Below are positions 52,295-60,646 of a stretch of DNA of 64,000 nucleotides, piece after piece. A model generated the notes under the pieces. The model was not told the DNA's origin. It saw nothing but the letters and a program-made list of their open reading frames with translations, and did not search any database. The DNA comes from Primorskyibacter flagellatus (GTDB lineage: Bacteria > Pseudomonadota > Alphaproteobacteria > Rhodobacterales > Rhodobacteraceae). Both the position numbers and the translations under genes were made by a program. The DNA lies in NCBI RefSeq assembly GCF_014638275.1, contig NZ_BMFJ01000006.1, positions 1 to 64,000 on the forward strand. Direction: 5' to 3'. How positions within the stretch are numbered: position 1 is the stretch's first letter; each line of letters opens with the position of its first letter.

Positions 52295-52706
52295 GGGTCA
52301 GACCCCTCGGACAAAATGTGCAAACATTGGCCATATCCTGCCAACGTCTTTCTTTTCTCCTTCGCTTATACATCAATACATCACATTACACAATATTACG
52401 TTTTGCATGTTTTAACTTTTTGCATGGCTTGGCGGCGTCTTCAAAACCCTGCACAGCGAGGCGCTGAATGGGCGCTCTCCTCATCGACAGACAGAGGTTG
52501 CTCGGAAAGAGACTGCGGAAACTGGTGCCCGAGCAGCGCGTGAAAGCGCACATATCGAGCGCCCGAGCCGGCCACGGATTGGGCGCCAGGAACACGAAAT
52601 CGGCCCGCGCGGGATGGCGCAGGTCACACCCGTTTAGGGCGACAAAATGTTGGTAAGTATCAGCGTCAGACCCCTGCGGATCCGAAGACCCGCAGGGGTG
52701 TCTGGG
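52295..52706. other. Probable origin of transfer (oriT) with nic site at 52334-52341
   Basis: The 400 bases upstream of the MobC-like gene carry no gene. TATCCTG at 52334-52340 followed by CCA fits the MOBP nic consensus YATCCTG|Y of RP4 and the Ti-plasmid border (ATATCCTGCCA), with the expected cut between 52340 and 52341 on the plus strand. A small inverted repeat, AATGT and ACATT around GCAA, lies at 52315-52328, just 5' of it, as in other oriT sites. Downstream comes an A/T-rich stretch (52350-52425). The words GTCAGACCCCT and GACAAAATGT each occur twice, at 52297/52665 and 52310/52641. A 9-bp hairpin at 52671-52698 (CCCCTGCGG / CCGCAGGGG) lies at the far end. Confidence 0.65.
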
Positions 52707-52883
52707 TCAGTGACCCAGTCCCTGAGAGCGCAGGTCGTCGTAGCGGCTGCGGGCGATCAGCGCCTCGGTCTCGAGGCCGTCGAGAGTCTCGGGATGGGCA
52801 TCTTCATCGAAGGCGGCGAGGTAGGCATCGAAGGCCATGTCGGCTTGCAGTTCGGCGAGGTCGATGGATTGTTCGAGTGTCAT
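52707..52883 (-). CDS. Small acidic hypothetical protein
   Basis: A 58-residue acidic protein (MTLEQSIDLAELQADMAFDAYLAAFDEDA) starting at the ATG at 52883, with AAAGGA just upstream. A longer open frame to 53027 has no ribosome site and Arg/Pro-rich composition, so the short start is preferred. The protein is probably helical. A hairpin (52671-52698) follows its stop. No family is recognised. Confidence 0.6.
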   Translation of the reverse strand: MTLEQSIDLAELQADMAFDAYLAAFDEDAHPETLDGLETEALIARSRYDDLRSQGLGH

Positions 52884-53487
52884 GGTGTGATCCTTTCCGT
52901 TGATCGTCGTTGGACGGATCGTGGAAAAGACCGGGGGCATGAGAGCGGGCTGCACCCGGCACGGGGCGGAATGAAATGGAGCACGCCGGGGGCAGGTTTG
53001 TTGTGAGCGATGCCCCGCAGCGCTCAAGGCGCCAGCCGCCCAGAAACCTGTCCCCGGCGTTGCCGACCGCTCGACCCCGGGCTAGCGATCTCTAAGGCCA
53101 ACAGGTCGACGGAAAGGCGCGCGGCAGTGACCCTGACGTGAGACATTGCCCCCCGGACGCATGACGTTGATCTGCGGTTTACACCCTCGCGGCACAGGGT
53201 GAGTTCGGCGCCCTGGCAGCTTCGCCAACACGACCCAGGCGCGGGTTGGTCGAATGAGAGAAGAAGTTCGCTTGCCTCGCTCAGCTGGCTGCCAGCTCTC
53301 CCTGCGGAAATTCTGTTCCGACTCGGGTTCGCGCGATGCACGTTGCCACTGAACAGAAGGATCGAAGCCGCGTCCGCGACCTATCCGGTCTGACGACCCG
53401 CCTCTGCGTCCGCTTCCGAAATATGCCGCGTTCTTCGAACATCGGCATTTGGGCCCGCCCATCAGACGCACCCAAGAACGAGAGATA
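52884..53487. other. Non-coding region between the small acidic gene and DUF736 gene
   Basis: Open frames on both strands here have no ribosome sites and look like shadow composition. The segment next to 52884 is the promoter region of the small acidic gene. I see no IS or repeat in the rest. Confidence 0.4.
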
Positions 53488-53511
53488 GCCAGACCGCCGA
53501 AGCGGTCTGGC
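53488..53511 (-). terminator. Stable UUCG tetraloop terminator hairpin
   Basis: In minus-strand RNA a 10-bp stem, GCCAGACCGC and GCGGUCUGGC, is closed by a UUCG tetraloop, 8 bases after the stop of the DUF736 gene. The following bases are not a pure U-run, but the stem is very stable. Confidence 0.75.
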
Positions 53512-53518
53512 CTTTGGC

Positions 53519-53857
53519 TTACGCGGCGTCTTTCGGCCCCCAGGGGATGACGGCCTGCAGGGACAGATCGTCCTGGTTCGCGGCTTTGCCGAGGTTGGCG
53601 TTGAAGCCGTGGTCGCGGATGGTCAGCGTGTAGTAGTCCGCGCCGGTCTCCTTGTTCTGCTTCTTCCAGATGCCGCCACACTCGACCAGCTTGCCGCGCG
53701 GGGAGCGGCCGAGGACGCGGTGCGTGGGGGCCATAGGGTTCGTGCTCGCGACGGGCTCGACCGTGATGTCGAGGTCGAAGGTCAGGGTCGAGATGGAGCC
53801 TGTGCCCTTGGCGGTTTCGATGTCGGCGCTGGTGAATTTGATGCAGTTCGTGGTCAT
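53519..53857 (-). CDS. DUF736 protein
   Basis: A 112-residue protein from the ATG at 53857, which follows AAGGAGAAG. The DUF736 features are ISTLTFDLDITVEPV, STNPMAPTHRVLGR, VECGGIWKKQNKETGADYYTLTIRDHGFNANLG and AVIPWG. It is widespread next to relaxase and T4SS genes on alphaproteobacterial mobile elements, and its function is unknown. A larger open frame reaching 54052 is not a start candidate: the internal ATG has the ribosome site. Confidence 0.88.
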   Translation of the reverse strand: MTTNCIKFTSADIETAKGTGSISTLTFDLDITVEPVASTNPMAPTHRVLGRSPRGKLVECGGIWKKQNKETGADYYTLTIRDHGFNANLGKAANQDDLSLQAVIPWGPKDAA

Positions 53858-54337
53858 TGCTCTTCTCCTTGTTTGCGTTGCAATGATGGTCACCTTGCAG
53901 CTGGCCAAGGCCCGGCCACACCGAAGGCGAAGCGCAGCGGAGAGGGGCAGGCGCCGGTCTTTTTGATCCGCGAGGAATGGCCCGCAGGGACAGGGGAAAA
54001 AGATCGGCGACAACCTTTGTGGACGGGACGACAGCTGCGACCAGCATGTCATGCAACTCAGACAAAGGGAGAAGTGCGTTGGCCGCTAAGGAAGGATGGT
54101 GAACAGCCGTCAAAGATGCCAGAGGGCGTATGTTGATGCATGGATCATAGCTGGAGCAGGCATTTTCGGATCCATGTCACTTGCCAGATTCCCGACGCAC
54201 CCACCTTGCGACGACAGCGAAAACTTGCTGTGACAAAAAAGTGCTACCGGGGGTATCGTAAGAGCGAAAATTTGGACCAAATCGTTTTCGGGCACAGACA
54301 AACTAAGCCAAAGTACAAGAAGTGAGGCAAAATAGCT
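53858..54337. other. Intergenic region before the SIR2-HerA operon
   Basis: About 480 bases between divergent genes. They hold the promoter of the DUF736 gene and, further right, an A/T-rich stretch (54200-54337) that should carry the promoter of the SIR2 gene. No gene, IS or repeat was seen. Confidence 0.4.
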
Positions 54338-55363
54338 TTGGAACTAGAAGAACTCGCAAAGCAGTGCCAAAACTGTGCACAGCATAGCCCAGTGATAGTC
54401 TTGGGCAGCGGGGCCTCGATACCGCATGGCATTCGTGGCATGGGGGATTTGGCCGTTTGGCTCCGCGATAATGTACAGGCCGACGATGGACCGGAAGTCG
54501 ATGCCTGGACACTTGTTAGAACAGCCTTGGCCGCTGGAGATCATTTAGAAGCAGCACTAGAAAACAAGCCTCTACCCGACTCCTTGGTTGTCAAGATTGT
54601 CCGAAGTACCTGGGACTTCATCGCTCAGGGCGATTATAGCCTGCTCAAATCAGCTATAAAGACCGAGACCATTTTTCCGCTCCGCACCCTATTCACAGGG
54701 TTATTCCGAAGTACAAACCGCAATATCCATGTCGTAACAACAAACTACGACCGCGTTGCAGAGTATGCAGCCGATTCAGGCGGCTATATCCACCACACAG
54801 GATTCCTTCCGGGCTATCTGCGACGGGCCGATGGGGCAGAGAATCTGATTTTCAAACAAGGGGCCAATTTGGCGCGGACGGTCACAGTCTGGAAAGTCCA
54901 CGGGTCTCTTGATTGGTTTTCAGACCCGCATGGGGGTGTGATGTCGCTGCCGATGACGAGCGAGTTGCCCGATGGTTTGGTGCCGCTGATTGTCACGCCA
55001 GGTGTAAGCAAATATCAGCGGACGCACGACGAGCCCTTTCGGAGCGCGATACAGGGCGCTGATCGTGTGTTGAGTGCCGCGACCGCGTTCATTTGCATAG
55101 GATACGGGTTCCGCGACGGCCATATCCATCCGAAGCTGATGACGCGTTGTCATGTGCATGACGTTCCCATCCTTGTCGTAGCGCGCACTTTAACGCCCGA
55201 AGCCAAGGATTTTCTCAAGAACAACGCCGGGCGTCACTACCTTGCGCTCGAGAACCACGATGACGGGACAATGGTTTACAACCGTGACAACCCAGACGGT
55301 ATTGTTGTTACCGGAGGCAAATATTGGGAGTTGCCTGCATTGAACGAATTGATTGGGTTTTAG
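54338..55363 (+). CDS. SIR2-like NAD-dependent defence protein
   Basis: A 341-residue SIR2-fold protein with a TTG start at 54338 (GTGAGG upstream). The NAD-binding start is VIVLGSGASIPHGIRGMG (19-36). The catalytic Asn136 and Asp138 lie in TTNYDRV, and His188 in WKVHGSLDW. The Rossmann closing part, AFICIGYGFRDGHIHPKL, follows near residue 250. There are no zinc-finger Cys pairs, so it is not a deacetylase; SIR2 proteins of this type degrade NAD or cut DNA in phage defence. The HerA gene follows at once, giving the known SIR2-HerA arrangement. Confidence 0.88.
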   Translation: MELEELAKQCQNCAQHSPVIVLGSGASIPHGIRGMGDLAVWLRDNVQADDGPEVDAWTLVRTALAAGDHLEAALENKPLPDSLVVKIVRSTWDFIAQGDYSLLKSAIKTETIFPLRTLFTGLFRSTNRNIHVVTTNYDRVAEYAADSGGYIHHTGFLPGYLRRADGAENLIFKQGANLARTVTVWKVHGSLDWFSDPHGGVMSLPMTSELPDGLVPLIVTPGVSKYQRTHDEPFRSAIQGADRVLSAATAFICIGYGFRDGHIHPKLMTRCHVHDVPILVVARTLTPEAKDFLKNNAGRHYLALENHDDGTMVYNRDNPDGIVVTGGKYWELPALNELIGF

Positions 55364-55372
55364 GAGGAAGAG

Positions 55373-57118
55373 TTGGGCATACTTGATTTCAACGATGATG
55401 AAAGTCTCGGCAGAATTATCGCCGTCGATACTGCCACTGTGACGGTGCGAGTCGATGAACTTGAACGCCTTAAACGGATTCAGGTCAATCGGTTGACCGC
55501 GATCAGAAGCTCGAAAGCTGGGCAGCACTTAATCGGGATAGTTTCGCGCATCACACGCAAGGCAGGTGACGAAACTGCAATAGATGGGGCTGAGGAGGAT
55601 CCGGAAGCCGCGCTCCCCGAAAACAACCTTGTTCGGGTCGCTCTGATTGGAACACTCGTAGACAAAGAGGGACTGAAAGAGAACGTCTTTAAGCGCACCC
55701 TAGAGACTGTGCCCGAAATCGATGCGGATTGCTTTTCCTTGGAAGGTCAGCGCTTGACAGACTTCATGCAGGTCATTTCGCAGGTTTCCGGCGACGGCCC
55801 GCAGCTTGATCTTGGTCGCTATGCATTGGACGAGGACGCGCGGGCCTTCTTGAACGGCAACCGTCTGTTCCAACGTCATGCCATCGTGGTCGGTAGCACT
55901 GGCAGCGGCAAATCGTACACAACTGCGCGGCTCCTAGACCAGATTGCCGGTCTTCCACAAGCCAACGTAATCTTGTTCGATATCCATGGTGAGTACCAGA
56001 CCCTCGATAGCGACGAGTTTCGGCATCTACGCATCGCTGGGCCGGGGGACATTGGCCACGATCGCCGACTGGCCGACGGTGTTCTGCATCTACCGTTCTG
56101 GCTTCTCGGCTATGAGGCATTGGTCGCTTTGTTTGTCGATCGGTCCGATCAGAACGCTCCGAACCAAGCCATGCTCATGACGCGCTGTATCACCGATGCG
56201 AAGCGTGCAATGCTTGATCCGGGAAAACACGCCGACATTCTTGCAAATTTCACTATCGATAGCCCCGTGCCTTTCGATATCGACGGTGTCCACAAGCAAC
56301 TATCTGACTTGAACGAACAAATGGTTCCGGGTGCTAACAACAAGGAAAAGCAAGGACCATACTTCGACAAGCTCAGCCGCTTAATCGCGCGATTTGAAGC
56401 CAAACGGAATGATCGCAGGCTTGGGTTCATATTTCAGCCGCCAGCGGCCTGTATGGATATGGCCTGGCTGTCGGAGGTAACGCATTTCCTGATAGGCGGG
56501 CGCGGATCGCAAGCTGATGGCAAGGGTGGGATCAAGATCATCAATTTCTCGGAAGTACCGTCCGACATCCTGCCGCTCATGGTCAGCTTGATTGCTCGGC
56601 TGATATTCACAGTCAGCCAGTGGACGCCACCAGACAACCGTCATCCCATCGCATTGTTCTGCGATGAGGCACATCTGTATATCCCGGAGCGTGCATCGTC
56701 AGAGTCAGCCGATGAGATCTCGGTCGGGATTTTCGAGAGGATCGCCAAAGAAGGCAGGAAATACGGTGTTGGACTAGTGGTTATCAGCCAAAGACCATCC
56801 GAAGTGAACCGCACCGTTCTGAGCCAGTGCAACAATGTCATTGCGATGCGGCTGACCAACGGCGACGATCAATCCGTGATCAAACGGTTGCTGCCTGACA
56901 GCCTCGGCGGGTTTGGTGATCTTCTACCGGTCCTCGACATCGGTGAGGCATTGGTGGTCGGCGATGCGAGCTTGCTTCCGACGCGAGTTGTGGTGTCCGA
57001 GCCGCGCTTCAAGCCCAATAGCGCGACAGTCAATTTCTGGGATCGTTGGAGTAACGCGGCACCAGTTGCGGGAACGGAAGATGCCGTCCTTTCTTGGCGC
57101 AGACAAAGCAATCACTAG
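55373..57118 (+). CDS. HerA-type hexameric helicase/ATPase
   Basis: A 581-residue HerA/FtsK-like protein. It starts with TTG at 55373 behind an excellent ribosome site, AGGAGGAAG. A beta-barrel HAS domain (about residues 10-120) precedes Walker A GSTGSGKS at 174-181, DIHGEY near 203 and Walker B with Asp431 and Glu432 in ALFCDEAHLYIP. The Arg-finger region VVISQRPSEVNRTVLSQCNN closes the core. In SIR2-HerA defence (also called Nezha) the hexamer scaffolds SIR2 subunits. The system lies in the second defence island beyond the mobilisation genes. Confidence 0.92.
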   Translation: MGILDFNDDESLGRIIAVDTATVTVRVDELERLKRIQVNRLTAIRSSKAGQHLIGIVSRITRKAGDETAIDGAEEDPEAALPENNLVRVALIGTLVDKEGLKENVFKRTLETVPEIDADCFSLEGQRLTDFMQVISQVSGDGPQLDLGRYALDEDARAFLNGNRLFQRHAIVVGSTGSGKSYTTARLLDQIAGLPQANVILFDIHGEYQTLDSDEFRHLRIAGPGDIGHDRRLADGVLHLPFWLLGYEALVALFVDRSDQNAPNQAMLMTRCITDAKRAMLDPGKHADILANFTIDSPVPFDIDGVHKQLSDLNEQMVPGANNKEKQGPYFDKLSRLIARFEAKRNDRRLGFIFQPPAACMDMAWLSEVTHFLIGGRGSQADGKGGIKIINFSEVPSDILPLMVSLIARLIFTVSQWTPPDNRHPIALFCDEAHLYIPERASSESADEISVGIFERIAKEGRKYGVGLVVISQRPSEVNRTVLSQCNNVIAMRLTNGDDQSVIKRLLPDSLGGFGDLLPVLDIGEALVVGDASLLPTRVVVSEPRFKPNSATVNFWDRWSNAAPVAGTEDAVLSWRRQSNH

Positions 57119-57161
57119 CCCTAGGAACGATGAAAACAGTCAACGAGGATTGCCGCACATA

Positions 57162-59333
57162 TTATGCTGGGACGATTCTACCGACCATCGCGGTAAGAGT
57201 ATCGGGCGCAAGCTTGGAAGAAATTGCATCCAACTCCAAGAGGGGCTGCGACAGGTATGGATGAAACTTCTCCGACATTAAATTCCCAGCTCCAGCGAAC
57301 AGATCGACAGGTTCGCCAGATCGAATGTGCGCTAGTACCGCTTGAAGATCGGGGGTTTCGTCCCCGGCCTCCACCATCAGAAACCCGTCATGCAGTTCGA
57401 CCGAAAACCCCTCACTTCTCAGTGCTAGCGCGAGGGTTGAAGTCTTCACCGTACCGACCCGCGTCGCAATGACTGATGTATGCTCGCCAATGGTGTGTAT
57501 GTTTTTGGCCCTAAACCCCAGCTGTTCATAGTGAGCACGCGCTTCCTCGAGCATCATCAAAGAGACTGTATCCATGTAAGCCGGGCTGGAATCCCCCTCG
57601 AGCACGGCGAACATTCGGTCGATCACTTTGTCATGAATGTCCCCAGCATCGCCGCCGAAGACGGGCGGCACACCAGCCTTTGCGGGTTTGACGACGATGA
57701 CCTTTTCACGATCATGGATTTCTTGAACTACCCAACGCCGCCCAGAAAAAATCAGCAGCATCCCAGGAGCAAGAACATTGTCGATTGGCAAGGTTCCAAG
57801 ATCCCGCCCCTCTGCGACCAACCGGAACTCCTCAGGCGTCTGGAACACCGCATAGAAGCTGTAATGCTCGACCAGCTTTTCGCCCGCGGGTCCTAAAAGT
57901 AGCAGCCCGCTGCCGGCCTGTTCGATCAAGCCGGTTTCTGGGTGGCCGATTGCACGCAACACATCTGCGAAGACTTCGGTTGCAACCTTCCGAAAGGGGC
58001 CTTCGCGGCAGAGTACGTTGTAGACCACGCTTGCAGACGCACCGCCGCGCTGCGCTATGACTGACAGTATCTGATGAACGAGCGTCGAGAGATGAAGTGC
58101 TTGGGGTTTTGGAGGTTCGCACCAGCCTTCCAGCAGCAGGTCTATCATCGCGATGGACCTGATCAGGCCGAGGCGAAGACGATCCACGAAACTGCTCTCC
58201 GGCGTCAACTTGGCTTCGACAGCGTACTGCCTGAGAATGGCCGGCTGTCCTTCACGGCGGCCTGATCGGCCAAGCCGTTGTCGCAACGCCGCGACGCTGA
58301 ATGGCGCACCGATTTGAGCCACGCAGGTCACGTCGCCGATGTCGATTCCCAGCTCGAGCGTCGACGTGCAAACGGCGGTCGTCGGTTTCGCAGGGTCCTT
58401 CAAGCGCCGCTCAACGAAGTCACGGTGTTCTCGGGAGAGGCTCGCGTGGTGAGGATAGAATTCCTGCGGCAGGTGCTCCCGTTCGCAAAGCTCCCGCAAC
58501 CGATCTGCGTAAATCTCGACCCGTTGGCGCGCTCCGGCGAAGACCAAGTTGTCGCTACCTCGAAGGTGTTTGAAGAGATGGGCTGCTATGGCGTCCGTTG
58601 CGGATGGACTGTCTTCATCTTCATCGCCTGAGAGGTAGCCCCGAAGCTGAAGCCTCAATTCAGCCTCGCCGCCATCTGCTTCGATTAGCTGGACAGAGCT
58701 TGCTGCGTCAGGGCGCAGATAGGCCTTGGCGAGGTCCATGTCGCCCAGGGTAGCTGACAGACCTATTCGACGGATTGGGCGCTTTATCGCGAGCTCGAGC
58801 CGTGTGAGCAGTGAACGAAGCTGGACCCCGCGTTCGCTATCAAGAACCGTGTGCAACTCGTCGATCACGACCGCCTGCGTGGCCCCAAACAGGCGGGCAA
58901 TTTCCAAACCGCGACGAATGAAAAGCGCCTCAAGAGACTCTGGGGTTATCAGCAGGATCCCTTTTGGAGATTTCAACGCGCGCGTCTTGATCGATTGCGA
59001 GACATCCCCGTGCCAGGGAACAACCGGAAGCTCTGCTTCCTGGCAGATGCCCTCCAGCCGCATGGCCTGGTCCGTGATCAGAGCTTTCAGCGGACCGATG
59101 TAGAGCAGGTCGAAACCGGTGCCGCCCGACGGCTCGTCAAGCACCTGTGAAATCAACGGCAGGAACGCCGCCTCGGTCTTTCCGCCCGCCGTAGAAGCTG
59201 CAACGATTAAATCGGCATTGGTTTCGCAGATCGTCCGGATGGATCGCGCCTGGATGTCGCGAAGTTCGCGCCAACCTTTCTGGCGTATCCATTTCTGCAC
59301 AGGCCTCGCCAGTTTGTCGAACGCACTGCTCAT
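57162..59333 (-). CDS. Lhr/BrxHI-like DEAD/DEAH helicase
   Basis: A 723-residue superfamily 2 helicase. The Q-motif region is WRELRDIQARSI; Walker A ASTAGGKT is at 46-53, followed by the DELH box at 158-161, SATLGD near 197, CTSTLELGIDIGDV near 325 and LRQRLGRSGRREGQ. A C-terminal region of about 350 residues resembles that of Lhr-type helicases. BREX type 2 systems carry a helicase of this kind with a BrxD ATPase. The gene starts 5 bases after the BrxD-like gene, so they are one transcript. Its product probably unwinds or translocates on DNA for the defence complex. Confidence 0.88.
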   Translation of the reverse strand: MSSAFDKLARPVQKWIRQKGWRELRDIQARSIRTICETNADLIVAASTAGGKTEAAFLPLISQVLDEPSGGTGFDLLYIGPLKALITDQAMRLEGICQEAELPVVPWHGDVSQSIKTRALKSPKGILLITPESLEALFIRRGLEIARLFGATQAVVIDELHTVLDSERGVQLRSLLTRLELAIKRPIRRIGLSATLGDMDLAKAYLRPDAASSVQLIEADGGEAELRLQLRGYLSGDEDEDSPSATDAIAAHLFKHLRGSDNLVFAGARQRVEIYADRLRELCEREHLPQEFYPHHASLSREHRDFVERRLKDPAKPTTAVCTSTLELGIDIGDVTCVAQIGAPFSVAALRQRLGRSGRREGQPAILRQYAVEAKLTPESSFVDRLRLGLIRSIAMIDLLLEGWCEPPKPQALHLSTLVHQILSVIAQRGGASASVVYNVLCREGPFRKVATEVFADVLRAIGHPETGLIEQAGSGLLLLGPAGEKLVEHYSFYAVFQTPEEFRLVAEGRDLGTLPIDNVLAPGMLLIFSGRRWVVQEIHDREKVIVVKPAKAGVPPVFGGDAGDIHDKVIDRMFAVLEGDSSPAYMDTVSLMMLEEARAHYEQLGFRAKNIHTIGEHTSVIATRVGTVKTSTLALALRSEGFSVELHDGFLMVEAGDETPDLQAVLAHIRSGEPVDLFAGAGNLMSEKFHPYLSQPLLELDAISSKLAPDTLTAMVGRIVPA

Positions 59334-59338
59334 CGGCG

Positions 59339-60646
59339 TCAGAGCTTGAAGCTGATCAGATCATCGTCACCGGGGTCTTGGGCACCAGTCGACTCGTCTA
59401 CTTCGTTCATGTCTTCGCCGAGGTCTTCGGAGACCTCGATCTTTTCGATCAGATCGCTCCACTCGACACCGGGGTTTTGCTCAAGCACGGAAAGCAGGTT
59501 CACGAATGCCGTCACCGTATTGCGCGGGGTGCGGAAGTATGCTTCACCGATCCGGTCCGAACAATGCGCCATGAAGGCCTCGAGCGCGTCGTCCGGCAGA
59601 GCACCGGCATCGTCCTGCATGATCCGGCGCACATTGGCCAGAAGAACGAAGAGATCTTCAGGGGTCAGGCTGGCCAGCCGGACAACCGGTCCTGAAAGGT
59701 CGACCAATCCGTCCCGCGCGAAGGTGTTCTCGGCCAAACGCGATTGAAGGGCTTCGTAGCTATAGAGCCCTCGACGGGTGTTCATCAGAAACTCCGGGGT
59801 TCCACCCATAAGGAATCCGAGGTTCTCGGCGCTACCCTGCAGCACATCGTTCAGGATCCGGAGGATCTGTTCGTAGTTTGCATTGCGGGCCTGCGACGAG
59901 GTGAGCTTGTAGAGGTTCACCATCTCGTCGAGGCCGACCAGCAATCCTTTATACCCGGCCTCGCACACGAATGCCGACATCAGCTTCAGATGGTCATAGA
60001 CACTGGCGTCGTCGATGATCGTTCGCACACCAAGTGCTTTGCGCGCGTCGGTGCGTGTCGCGAACTCGCCGCGCAGCCATCTCAGGGCTGCGGATTTCAG
60101 CTCGTCGTCGCCGGTCTCATGGCCTTCCCAATATCGACGGATGACTTCGGCGAACTCAAACCCTCCGGTAAGTTCTTCAAAGTGGCCAAGGCGTTCACGA
60201 ATGACGGTCCCCGTGGGCAAATCCCGTTCTTCAGCATCTCGGTGAGCCTGGCTGACAAACCGTTCCACCACGCTGGCCAATGCCCCGCCATCGGGCTTTG
60301 TCCGCGTCGAGAGGTTTCGGGCCATCTCAGCATACAGCCCCCGAGCTTGTCCGCCGGTCGCGTGAATGCGGCGATCTGGCGCCAGATCCGCGAACATCAC
60401 GACCAGGCCTTTCTCCAAGGCGACGAGGCGGATCAGGTTCATGAAGAACGTCTTGCCCGATCCGTATTCTCCGATAATGAACCTGATTGCCGATCCGCCA
60501 TCGGATATCCGGTCCATGTCCTTAACGAGCTCTTCAATCTCCCGGACGCGGCCGACCTGAATATGGCGCAAACCTAGCTTGGGCACGACCCCGGCCCGAA
60601 GCGCCTGTACGATTGCATCGCGTTCACGTGGTTTCAACTTAGACAT
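59339..60646 (-). CDS. BrxD-like P-loop ATPase (DUF2791)
   Basis: A 435-residue ATPase. The start is placed at the ATG at 60646, which follows GGAGGGCAGGG and overlaps the stop of the TerB gene by eight bases; a frame from 60661 adds five residues. Walker A GEYGSGKT is near residue 62, followed by VVMFADLAPDRRIHATGGQAR and, further on, GLLVGLDEMVNLYKL (Walker B). The C-terminal GTPEFLMNTRRGLYSYEALQSRL and TPRNTVTAFVNLL regions fit the DUF2791 family, which includes BREX type 2 BrxD. There is no PglX, PglZ or PglW gene in the window, so this is not a BREX locus. Confidence 0.87.
   Translation of the reverse strand: MSKLKPRERDAIVQALRAGVVPKLGLRHIQVGRVREIEELVKDMDRISDGGSAIRFIIGEYGSGKTFFMNLIRLVALEKGLVVMFADLAPDRRIHATGGQARGLYAEMARNLSTRTKPDGGALASVVERFVSQAHRDAEERDLPTGTVIRERLGHFEELTGGFEFAEVIRRYWEGHETGDDELKSAALRWLRGEFATRTDARKALGVRTIIDDASVYDHLKLMSAFVCEAGYKGLLVGLDEMVNLYKLTSSQARNANYEQILRILNDVLQGSAENLGFLMGGTPEFLMNTRRGLYSYEALQSRLAENTFARDGLVDLSGPVVRLASLTPEDLFVLLANVRRIMQDDAGALPDDALEAFMAHCSDRIGEAYFRTPRNTVTAFVNLLSVLEQNPGVEWSDLIEKIEVSEDLGEDMNEVDESTGAQDPGDDDLISFKL

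Noticed and set aside
53082..54113. A 343-codon minus-strand frame across the DUF736 gene.
   Set aside because: It runs through the DUF736 gene in another frame and through its terminator hairpin; His/Arg/Pro-rich shadow.
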